The position numbers and the translations under genes are program-made. The notes under the pieces were generated by a model. It ran no database searches, was not told the DNA's origin, and worked only from the letters and a program-made list of their open reading frames with translations. From contig NZ_CP020042.1 of the NCBI RefSeq assembly GCF_002028425.1, positions 5,927,560 to 5,991,559 on the forward strand: DNA of 64,000 nucleotides, read 5' to 3'. The stretch comes from Streptomyces katrae. Lineage in GTDB: Bacteria; Actinomycetota; Actinomycetes; Streptomycetales; Streptomycetaceae. This document shows positions 17,252 to 26,963 of this stretch, in pieces. Every line of letters begins with the position of its first letter. The first letter of the stretch is position 1.

Positions 17252-17269
17252 TATCTCAGATATGAGATG
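17252..17269. promoter_or_regulatory. Palindrome TATCTC-N6-GAGATG upstream of the XRE-MurA gene
   Basis: The perfect core ATCTCA-GATA-TGAGAT begins 11 bp before the start codon. It shares half-sites and spacing with the palindrome at 20523-20540 before aconitase. It is a plausible operator for the fused XRE domain. Confidence 0.5.
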
Positions 17270-17404
17270 GTGATCGCATCGGGCGGCGCGTATGGGTGAT
17301 ATACGGGTGTTGGGTGCTATATCGGGCTTACCGGTCGTCAGGTCGCGGCCCTGGGCGAGGGCCTGGTGCCCCCGCCTCAGGAACCCCTGCGGCCCGTCGC
17401 CGGA

Positions 17405-19297
17405 TCAGTGCCCCGTGCAGCCGCAGGCGCGGTGGCGCCCGCCGTGGACCGCCGCGTACGCGGCGGGGCGCGGGGCCGCCGCCCCGCGGGCCAGGCCGGC
17501 CGTGGCCGCGCGGCCCGCCGCCGAGCCGGCGTCGTGCACCACGCGTCCGCCGACCAGGGTCATCCGCACCTGCGTCCCGCTGATGTCGGCCACCGGGCAG
17601 CGCGTCACATCCCGGTCCAGCAGCACCAGGTCCGCCGCCTTGCCCCGCTCCACGGTGCCGGTCAGCCCGTCCTGGCGCAGCTGCCAGGCCGTGCCCAGGG
17701 TGTGCATCCGCAGCGTGGAGGTCCGGCTCAGCGCCTCCAGCTCCGGGTGCAGGGCGCCCGCCCCGTACGCACCCTGCCGGTCGATGGCGGTACGCAGCTG
17801 GTTCCACACCTGGAGGGCGTCCACCGGCCAGTCCGAACCACCCGTCAGCCGGGCGCCGGCCCGCTCCAGGCTGCGCGCCGGGTACATCCACCGGTGCCGC
17901 TCGGGCCCGATGTACGGCAGCAGGGCCTCCATCGTCCAGGTGTCGGCGGAGGCCCACTGGAGCTGCATGCAGGCGGCCACCCCGAGCCGGGCGAACCGCG
18001 GCAGGTCGGCCGGGTCCACCAGCTGGAGGTGCGCGACCGTGTTGCGCAGGTCGCGCCTGCCCGTCACCCGGAGGGCGGCCTCGTACCCGTCCAGGGCGGT
18101 GCGCACGGCCCGGTCGCCCAGGCCGTGGGCGTGCATCTGCCAGCCGATCCCGTTGAACGCGGCGGTCAGCCGGCCGTAGTCGGCGGCCGAGGTGTACAGC
18201 TCGCCCCGGTTGGAGGTGGGCCGGCCCTGGCCGTCGAGGTACGGCTCCAGCAGCGCGGCCGTCTGCGCCGGATACTCGATGACCCCGTCCAGGAACACCT
18301 TCACCGTGCCGAAGCGCAGCCCGGCCACGCCCCGGAACTCCCGCTCCAGCCCCAGTGCGTAGGCCTTCGACGCCGCCGGGTCCTTGGTCTGCTCCACGTC
18401 CAGCCGGATGGCCGGCACGATCCGCTGCGGCAGCCGCCCGGCCGCGGAGAGCGCCTGGTAGAGCTCCAGTTCGTGCCGCCCGACCAGGGCGTCCATCATC
18501 GTCGTCACCCCGGAGGCCGCCGCCTGGGCCAGGACCTTGGCGCAGGCCTCGACCAGCTCGGCCCGGGTGGGCTGCGGGACGTGCCGCTTCACCAGGTCCT
18601 GCGCGTCGTCCTTCAGCACGCCCGTCGGCTGCCCGTCCGCGCCCTTGACGATCCGGCCGCCCGCCGGGTCGGGGGTGGCGGCCGTGATGCCGGCGATGTC
18701 CAGCGCCCGCTGACTCGCCCACAGGTTGTGCCCGTCGCCGCCGACCAGCACCACCGGCCGCCGGGTCGGCAGCGCGTCCAGCAGCGCGTGGTGCGGCAGG
18801 GTGCCGGCGGGCAGCAGCCCGACCGGGTTCCAGTCCTCCACCACCAGCCAGGTGTCGGGCTCGGCCCCGGCGCCGCCGGTGTCGGCGAGGAAGCCCGTGA
18901 GGATCTCCGTCAGCTCGGCGGCCGTGGTCTCCGCTCCCTCCAGCGAGGGCCGCAGCGACCGGTCCCCCGCGCCGAGGGGGTGCACGTGCCCGTCGTGGAT
19001 GCCGCTCATCAGGGTGGCGCCGCGTCCGTCGACCACCTCGGTGTCCCGCCCGGCCGTCCGGCGCACCTCGGAGTCGCCGCCGACCGCCAGGATCCGCCCG
19101 TCGCGGCCGACCGCCACGGCCGTGGCCGGCGCGCCGCCCGGGGTACCGGTGAACACCCGCGCACCGTGCACCACCAGCGCCGCGGACCCACGCGCCGGGG
19201 CCGCCGAGGCACTGCCCGCGCCGGCGCCCAGCAGACCCGCCGCTCCGGCGGCGCCGGCCGCCGCGAGGAGCCCCCGCCGGGAAACAGAAGACGTCAT
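17405..19297 (-). CDS. Tat-exported amidohydrolase family 3 protein (YtcJ-like)
   Basis: This 630-residue protein begins with a twin-arginine signal (SRRGLLAAAGAAGAAGLLGAG, cleavage near SASA), so it is exported folded. The metal-dependent amidohydrolase core shows the first metal motif as GIHDGHVHPLG, where the family has HxH, later His in HAHGLGDRAV and HLQLVDP, and the Asp-containing GGSDWPVDALQVWNQLRTA. It closes with the cyclic-amidohydrolase beta-sandwich piece GTVERGKAADLVLLDRD. Family members hydrolyse diverse amides; the substrate is unknown. It is divergent from a LacI-family regulator 121 bp away, which may control it in response to a sugar or related ligand. Confidence 0.9.
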   Translation of the reverse strand: MTSSVSRRGLLAAAGAAGAAGLLGAGAGSASAAPARGSAALVVHGARVFTGTPGGAPATAVAVGRDGRILAVGGDSEVRRTAGRDTEVVDGRGATLMSGIHDGHVHPLGAGDRSLRPSLEGAETTAAELTEILTGFLADTGGAGAEPDTWLVVEDWNPVGLLPAGTLPHHALLDALPTRRPVVLVGGDGHNLWASQRALDIAGITAATPDPAGGRIVKGADGQPTGVLKDDAQDLVKRHVPQPTRAELVEACAKVLAQAAASGVTTMMDALVGRHELELYQALSAAGRLPQRIVPAIRLDVEQTKDPAASKAYALGLEREFRGVAGLRFGTVKVFLDGVIEYPAQTAALLEPYLDGQGRPTSNRGELYTSAADYGRLTAAFNGIGWQMHAHGLGDRAVRTALDGYEAALRVTGRRDLRNTVAHLQLVDPADLPRFARLGVAACMQLQWASADTWTMEALLPYIGPERHRWMYPARSLERAGARLTGGSDWPVDALQVWNQLRTAIDRQGAYGAGALHPELEALSRTSTLRMHTLGTAWQLRQDGLTGTVERGKAADLVLLDRDVTRCPVADISGTQVRMTLVGGRVVHDAGSAAGRAATAGLARGAAAPRPAAYAAVHGGRHRACGCTGH

Positions 19298-19336
19298 GAC
19301 CACTCCAAACCGTTGGCTGTGGCCAGGACACTGGGT

Positions 19337-19352
19337 GATTAACCCCTTAACC
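19337..19352. promoter_or_regulatory. AT-rich repeat GATTAA-CCCC-TTAACC in the divergent promoter region
   Basis: Near-palindromic TTAA half-sites in an otherwise GC-rich 121-bp gap between the amidohydrolase and LacI-family starts. It could be a LacI-type operator, but it does not have the usual central CG. Confidence 0.25.
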
Positions 19353-19418
19353 AGAACCCGCCCGCCGCGACGGATTCCGCACGGCGGCCCGTACCCCGCC
19401 GGCGCCCGGATCCGTACG

Positions 19419-20411
19419 ATGACCCGCGTGCCGCCCGGACCGACCCTCGCCGACATCGCCCGCGCCGCGGAGGTGTCCACCGCCACGGTCTCGCACGCCC
19501 TCAACGGCACCGGCCGGCTCGGCGAGGGCACCCGCCGCCGGGTCCGCGAGATCGCGGCCGGCCTGGGCTACGGCGCCCCCCGCGCGCCGCGCACCCGCAC
19601 CCTGGGCCTGGCCGTGACCACCTTCGCCGGCGCCCCCTGGAACTTCGTGGCCGTCGCCTACTTCTCCCGCTGGCTGACCGCCGCCACCTCCGCCGCCCAC
19701 GCCCACGGCTACGCCCTGACCACCCTGCCCGCCGACCGCGGCGCCGGGACGGACTGGCACCTCCTCGCGGTGGACGGGATGCTGCTGCTCGACAGCCCGT
19801 ACGACGACCCGGTGCTGCGCGTCCTGCGGGCCCGGGGCATCCCCCTGGTGTTCGACGGGCGCCCCGCCGGCCCCCGCCCGGGCGACGTCTGGGTGGACAA
19901 CGACCACACCGCCACCACCCACGAGGTCCTCGACCACCTCGCCGCCGCCGGGGCGGGCCGCATCGCCCTGCACACCGGCTTCGGGGACGAGCACTACACC
20001 CGCGCCGTCACCGAGGCGTACGGGCACTGGTGCAAGCGGCGCGGCCGGACCCCGCTGCCGGTCCGCTTCGACCCCCACGACGGCCCCGGCCACGCCTTCG
20101 ACCGGCTCTTCGCCGGGGGCGGGGCCGACGCCGTGTACTCCCTGTACGACCCGGGCGGCCGCCAGGCCCTGGCGGCCGCGGCCCGGCACGGCCTGTCGGT
20201 GCCCGGGGACCTCCTGCTGGTCTGCGCGAGCGAGGACCCGGGATACGCGGACTGTCACCCTCCGGTCAGCACGGTCACCCTCCACCCGGAGGCGCTGGCC
20301 GAGACGGCCGTGGCGGCCCTGGTCGCCCTGCTGGAGACGGGCACCCCGGCGGCCCCCGGCGGGCTCACCGTCCCGGCGACCCTGCTCCACCGGGCCTCGT
20401 CCCTGCGTTGA
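19419..20411 (+). CDS. LacI family transcriptional regulator
   Basis: This 330-residue protein has an N-terminal LacI helix-turn-helix (TLADIARAAEVSTATVSHALNG, residues about 9-30) with the hinge ending near LGYGAPRA. A periplasmic-binding-protein-like sensor domain follows (RTLGLAVTTF, DGMLLLDSPYDDPVL, VWVDNDHTATTHEVLDHL, ending ALLVALLE). Most family members are sugar-responsive repressors. It is divergent from the exported amidohydrolase, its likely target. ATG at 19419 was preferred over a GTG three codons later because it keeps the longer family-like N-terminus. Confidence 0.88.
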   Translation: MTRVPPGPTLADIARAAEVSTATVSHALNGTGRLGEGTRRRVREIAAGLGYGAPRAPRTRTLGLAVTTFAGAPWNFVAVAYFSRWLTAATSAAHAHGYALTTLPADRGAGTDWHLLAVDGMLLLDSPYDDPVLRVLRARGIPLVFDGRPAGPRPGDVWVDNDHTATTHEVLDHLAAAGAGRIALHTGFGDEHYTRAVTEAYGHWCKRRGRTPLPVRFDPHDGPGHAFDRLFAGGGADAVYSLYDPGGRQALAAAARHGLSVPGDLLLVCASEDPGYADCHPPVSTVTLHPEALAETAVAALVALLETGTPAAPGGLTVPATLLHRASSLR

Positions 20412-20522
20412 GGGCGGCGTGACGAGATGTGCGGCAGCAGTGGACGGGGCGTGCGGGGCGGCGCGACGTGCCGAGACGGACGCGGAGGCGTGCTGACCCG
20501 AGGTGCGGCCATGTACTAGAGT

Positions 20523-20540
20523 TATCTCGACATCGAGATA
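20523..20540. promoter_or_regulatory. Palindrome TATCTCGA-CA-TCGAGATA upstream of aconitase
   Basis: Perfect 8-2-8 inverted repeat, 133 bp before the acnA start. It shares the TATCTC-N6-GAGAT skeleton of the site before the XRE-MurA gene. It could equally serve a MarR-type regulator, whose operators often look like this. Confidence 0.5.
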
Positions 20541-20584
20541 TCTGCCGAAGGCGTACCGCAGCCGCCCCCATGGGTAAGGGCTAC

Positions 20585-20603
20585 CTAACTTAGCCTTACC
20601 TTA
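20585..20603. promoter_or_regulatory. Iron-box-like sequence (DmdR/IdeR type) upstream of aconitase
   Basis: Read on the minus strand as TAAGGTAAGGCTAAGTTAG, it matches 13 of 19 positions of the recalled consensus TTAGGTTAGGCTCACCTAA. The site lies 70 bp before the start of an iron-sulfur enzyme, which makes iron control plausible. Confidence 0.4.
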
Positions 20604-20604
20604 G

Positions 20605-23388
<2,784 letters not shown>

Positions 23389-23430
23389 GGGCGCGCCAGG
23401 CGGAGCGATCCGCCGGATATCGGCACCATA

Positions 23431-23461
23431 GGGCCGTACCCCCGACAAGGGGGTGCGGCCC
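23431..23461 (+). terminator. Terminator after acnA
   Basis: A 13-bp stem (GGGCCGTACCCCC / GGGGGTGCGGCCC, one G-T wobble) with a 5-base loop, followed by TTCCGCTTTT. Confidence 0.85.
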
Positions 23462-23558
23462 TTCCGCTTTTCGGAGCGGAGGAATCAGATGACGGACAGG
23501 TCTCAACTCGGAAAAGCCGGGAACGATCCTTGTGCACGATCTTGCTGAGCGAAGCGGA

Positions 23559-23574
23559 AGTGGACTATACCTGT
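23559..23574. promoter_or_regulatory. DasR-responsive-element-like site upstream of ngcE
   Basis: AGTGGACTATACCTGT matches 12 of 16 positions of the recalled dre consensus AGTGGTCTAGACCACT, and lies 32 bp before the ngcE start. DasR is the GntR regulator of GlcNAc uptake, so the location is sensible. Confidence 0.5.
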
Positions 23575-23606
23575 GCCCCAATCCTGACGAAGGCGAGGAC
23601 TTGAGC

Positions 23607-25034
23607 ATGGGATCCACCGGTGAGGGCCTCGGCCGCCGTGATCTGATCAAGCGCTCCGCAGCGCTCGGACTGATCGCCGTGCCGACGATGAGCTTCCTGT
23701 CCGCCTGCGCCTCCGGCGGCGGGGACACCTCCACGAAGGGCCCGGACAAGGGGCTCGTGTCCAAGGAGAACCCCTTCGGCCTCGCCAAGGGCGGCAAGCT
23801 GGACGTGGTCATCTTCAAGGGCGGCTTCGGCGACGACTACGCGAAGGCCTGGGAGGCGGCGTTCGACAAGAAGTGGGGCACCACCAGCTCCCACCTGGGC
23901 ACCCAGGAGATCGCGGCCAAGCTCCAGCCCCGGTTCAACGGAGGCAACCCGCCGGACGTCCTCAACGACTCCGGCGCCCAGATGATCAAGATCGACGTGC
24001 TCGCCAAGGGCGGCCAGCTCGCCGATCTGACCGCCGTCCTCGACGCCCCCTCGATCGACGACCCGAACAAGAAGGTCCGCGACACCCTGATCGCCGGCAC
24101 CGTCGAACAGGGCACGCAGGCCGGCAAGTTCGTCGCCCTCAACTACGTCTACACCGTCTTCGGGTTCTGGTACTCCGGCAAGCTCTTCAAGGAGAAGGGC
24201 TGGACCGAGCCCAAGACCTGGGACGAGTTCCTGGGCGTCTGCGCCAAGGCCAAGGAAGCCGGCATCGGCGGCCTGGCCCACCAGGGGAAGTACCCCTACT
24301 ACATCAACGTCGTGATCATGGACCTGATCGCCAAGAAGGGCGGTCTGGAGGCCATGAAGGCCATCGACAACCTCTCCCCGAACGCCTTCGAGGGCAACCC
24401 GGCCGCCCTGGCCGCCATCGAGGCCGTCTACGAGGTGGTCGAGAAGGGCTACCTGATGCCCGGCACCAACGGCCTCACCCACACGGAGGCACAGACCGCC
24501 TGGAACCAGTACAAGGCGGCCTTCATCCCCTCCGGCTCCTGGCTGGAGAACGAGCAGCTCAAGCAGACCCCGGACGACTTCGACATGAAGTTCCTGCCGG
24601 TACCGGTGCTCGCCGACAGCAAGCTGCCCTTCACCGCCATCCGGGCGGGCGCCAACGAGGCCTTCGTCGTCCCGGAGAAGGCCGCCAACAAGGCAGGCGG
24701 CCTGGAGTTCCTGCGCACCATGCTCTCCCGCGAATGGTCGACGACCTTCGCCCAGCAGGCCAACTCGCTCACCGTCGTCAAGGACGGCGTCGACCCGTCC
24801 GTCAAGCTCCGGCCGGGCACCCAGTCCGCCGTCGCCGCGGTCAAGGCCGCCGGGACCGACACCTTCAACTACCTCTACCCCGACTGGTACAGCGAGATGG
24901 ACACCGACATCCAGAACGCGTCCAACGAGCTGATGGCCCAGCGCATCCAGCCGAAGGAGTGGATCAAGCGGGCCCAGGCCGCGGTGGACAAGGCCGCCAA
25001 GGACCCCAACGCCAAGAACAACCACCGCAGCTGA
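23607..25034 (+). CDS. ngcE: N-acetylglucosamine/chitobiose ABC transporter substrate-binding lipoprotein (NgcE-like)
   Basis: This 475-residue protein begins with a twin-arginine-like signal (GRRDLIKRSAALGL) ending in the lipobox LSAC (Cys34), suggesting a Tat-exported lipoprotein. The mature part is a family-1 sugar-binding protein (KLDVVIFKGGFGDDYAKAWEAAFDKKWG, then LQPRFNGGNPPDVLNDSGAQ). The following two permeases complete an importer without its own ATPase, as in NgcEFG, which uses the shared ATPase MsiK. Position relative to aconitase, a ROK regulator and xylFGH matches, from memory, SCO6005 of S. coelicolor. ATG at 23607 places the signal properly; a TTG two codons upstream is a weaker alternative. 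A dre-like site precedes it. Confidence 0.88.
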   Translation: MGSTGEGLGRRDLIKRSAALGLIAVPTMSFLSACASGGGDTSTKGPDKGLVSKENPFGLAKGGKLDVVIFKGGFGDDYAKAWEAAFDKKWGTTSSHLGTQEIAAKLQPRFNGGNPPDVLNDSGAQMIKIDVLAKGGQLADLTAVLDAPSIDDPNKKVRDTLIAGTVEQGTQAGKFVALNYVYTVFGFWYSGKLFKEKGWTEPKTWDEFLGVCAKAKEAGIGGLAHQGKYPYYINVVIMDLIAKKGGLEAMKAIDNLSPNAFEGNPAALAAIEAVYEVVEKGYLMPGTNGLTHTEAQTAWNQYKAAFIPSGSWLENEQLKQTPDDFDMKFLPVPVLADSKLPFTAIRAGANEAFVVPEKAANKAGGLEFLRTMLSREWSTTFAQQANSLTVVKDGVDPSVKLRPGTQSAVAAVKAAGTDTFNYLYPDWYSEMDTDIQNASNELMAQRIQPKEWIKRAQAAVDKAAKDPNAKNNHRS

Positions 25035-25072
25035 CCCCACGTCCACCGGCGGCGTCACCAGGGACGGACACC

Positions 25073-26017
25073 ATGAGCCACGTAGCCCGGAGCAAGGGAC
25101 GGGCCGGCTTCATCGCCGGCTTCCTCATCCTGCCGCTCGCGCTGTACCTGACCTTCGTCATCTGGCCGTACGTGCAGACGTTCGGCTACTCCTTCACCAA
25201 CTGGTCCGGCCAGTCCCCGACGTTCGGCTTCGTCGGCCTGGAGAACTACGCGGCCCTGATGGAGGACGAGGTCTTCCGCAGCGCCCTGTGGCACAACCTG
25301 CTGCTCCTGGTGTTCGTCCCCGTCATCACCATCCTGCTCGCCCTCTTCTTCGCCTTCATGGTGAACGCGGGAGGGCGCAGCGGGGCCGGCGGGGTGCGGG
25401 GCGTCCGGGGATCGGCGTTCTACAAGATCGTCTACTTCTTCCCGCAGGTCCTGTCCCTCGCCATCCTCGCCGTCCTCTTCGGAGCGGTGTACCGCAGTGA
25501 CACGGGCGGCCTGCTGAACGCGTTCCTCGCCAAGCTGGGCCTGGTCGACCCGGCCCACCCCGTCGAATGGCTCAACCAGCCGGACCTGGTCCTGTGGTGC
25601 CTGCTGCTCGTGGTGGTCTGGCACGGGGTCGGCTTCTACCTCGTCCTCTTCTCGGCCGCCATGCAGTCGGTCCCCAAGGACATCTACGAGGCCGCGCTGC
25701 TCGACGGCGCGGGCCGCGGCCAGACCTTCCTCAGGGTCACGCTGCCCCTGCTGTGGGACTCCGTGCAGACCTCGGCGGTCTACCTGGGCATCGCCGCCAT
25801 GGACATGTTCGTCCTGGTGTCCACCATGACCTCCGGCCAGTTCGGCGGCGGCCCGGACCACCACAGCGAGGTCATGGCGACCGTGCTGATGCGCAACTTC
25901 CTCTATTTCGGCAAGAGTGGCTACGCGTGCGCCATGGGCGTCGTGATGCTGCTCCTGACCATGATCCTCTCCGTCGTCACGCTGCGCGCCACCCGCCGCG
26001 AGCGCATCGAGTTCTGA
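25073..26017 (+). CDS. ngcF: Sugar ABC transporter permease (NgcF-like)
   Basis: This 314-residue MalF-type permease has about six membrane helices, starting with AGFIAGFLILPLALYLTFVIWPYVQTFGYSFTNW. The EAA motif reads DIYEAALLDGAGRGQTFLRVTLPLL, with Gly at the conserved position. It begins 38 bp after ngcE and pairs with the next permease. It forms the membrane channel for the N-acetylglucosamine or chitobiose captured by the lipoprotein; the specificity rests on operon context and is not visible in the permease itself. Confidence 0.88.
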   Translation: MSHVARSKGRAGFIAGFLILPLALYLTFVIWPYVQTFGYSFTNWSGQSPTFGFVGLENYAALMEDEVFRSALWHNLLLLVFVPVITILLALFFAFMVNAGGRSGAGGVRGVRGSAFYKIVYFFPQVLSLAILAVLFGAVYRSDTGGLLNAFLAKLGLVDPAHPVEWLNQPDLVLWCLLLVVVWHGVGFYLVLFSAAMQSVPKDIYEAALLDGAGRGQTFLRVTLPLLWDSVQTSAVYLGIAAMDMFVLVSTMTSGQFGGGPDHHSEVMATVLMRNFLYFGKSGYACAMGVVMLLLTMILSVVTLRATRRERIEF

Positions 26018-26029
26018 GCGGGAGACCCG

Positions 26030-26956
26030 ATGACCACAGTGATCAAGGCACCAGGCGAGCCGGCCGCCGAGCGGTCCCGGGGGAGCGGCCGCCCCGGGGG
26101 CGGCGGCAGGGCCCGCTCCGACGGCATGGTGCTGAACGTCTTCTCCCACGGCTTCCTCGCCGTCTGGGCCATACTGATCGTCCTGCCCCTGGTGTGGCTG
26201 GCGCTCGGTTCCTTCAAGACCGACTCCGAGATCGGCGCCTCGGCGCTGAGCCGGCCGACGAACTGGCACTTCGACGCCTTCGCCCGGGCCTGGGACAAGG
26301 GCATCGGCGGCTACTTCGGCCACACCCTGATCGTGCTGGCCTTCTCCGTCCCGCTGACCATGCTGCTCGGCTCGATGGCCGCGTACGTCCTGGCCCGTTA
26401 CCCCTTTCCAGGGAACCGGATCATCTACTACTTCTTCGTCAGCGGGGCGATGTTCCCCGTCTTCCTGGCGCTCGTGCCGCTGTTCTTCATGGTCAAGCGG
26501 CTCGACCTGCTGAACACGTACCAGGGGCTGATCCTGGTCTACATCGCCTACTCGATGCCCTTCACCGTCTTCTTCATGCACTCCTTCTTCCGCACCCTGC
26601 CGACGGCGGTGCACGAGGCGGCGGTCATCGACGGGGCCTCCGACACCCGGATCTTCTTCCAGGTGATGCTGCCGATGGCCAGGCCGGGCCTGATCAGCGT
26701 GGGGATATTCAACGTCCTGGGCCAGTGGAACCAGTACATCCTGCCCTCCGTGCTGATGCAGCCCCAGAGCGGATCGGACCCCGAGCGCTACATGCTCACC
26801 CAGGGCCTGATCCAGCTCCAGTACCAGATGGGCTACCAGACGGACCTGCCGGTGCTCTTCGCCGGCGTGACCATCGCCATGATCCCGATGCTGGTGGTCT
26901 ACCTGTCCTTCCAGCGCCAGATCCAGGCGGGTCTGACCTCGGCCACCCTCAAGTAG
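26030..26956 (+). CDS. ngcG: Sugar ABC transporter permease (NgcG-like)
   Basis: This 308-residue MalG-type permease has an N-terminal Gly/Arg-rich cytoplasmic tail (about 30 residues) and six membrane helices; the EAA loop is AVHEAAVIDGASDTRIFFQVMLPMA. It begins 12 bp after ngcF behind a GGGAG site. No ATPase gene follows, which agrees with use of a shared MsiK-type ATPase. Its stop is only 7 bp from the stop of the convergent Mg2+ ATPase gene, so no dedicated terminator fits between them and transcripts probably overlap. Confidence 0.88.
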   Translation: MTTVIKAPGEPAAERSRGSGRPGGGGRARSDGMVLNVFSHGFLAVWAILIVLPLVWLALGSFKTDSEIGASALSRPTNWHFDAFARAWDKGIGGYFGHTLIVLAFSVPLTMLLGSMAAYVLARYPFPGNRIIYYFFVSGAMFPVFLALVPLFFMVKRLDLLNTYQGLILVYIAYSMPFTVFFMHSFFRTLPTAVHEAAVIDGASDTRIFFQVMLPMARPGLISVGIFNVLGQWNQYILPSVLMQPQSGSDPERYMLTQGLIQLQYQMGYQTDLPVLFAGVTIAMIPMLVVYLSFQRQIQAGLTSATLK

Positions 26957-26963
26957 GGCCCGC

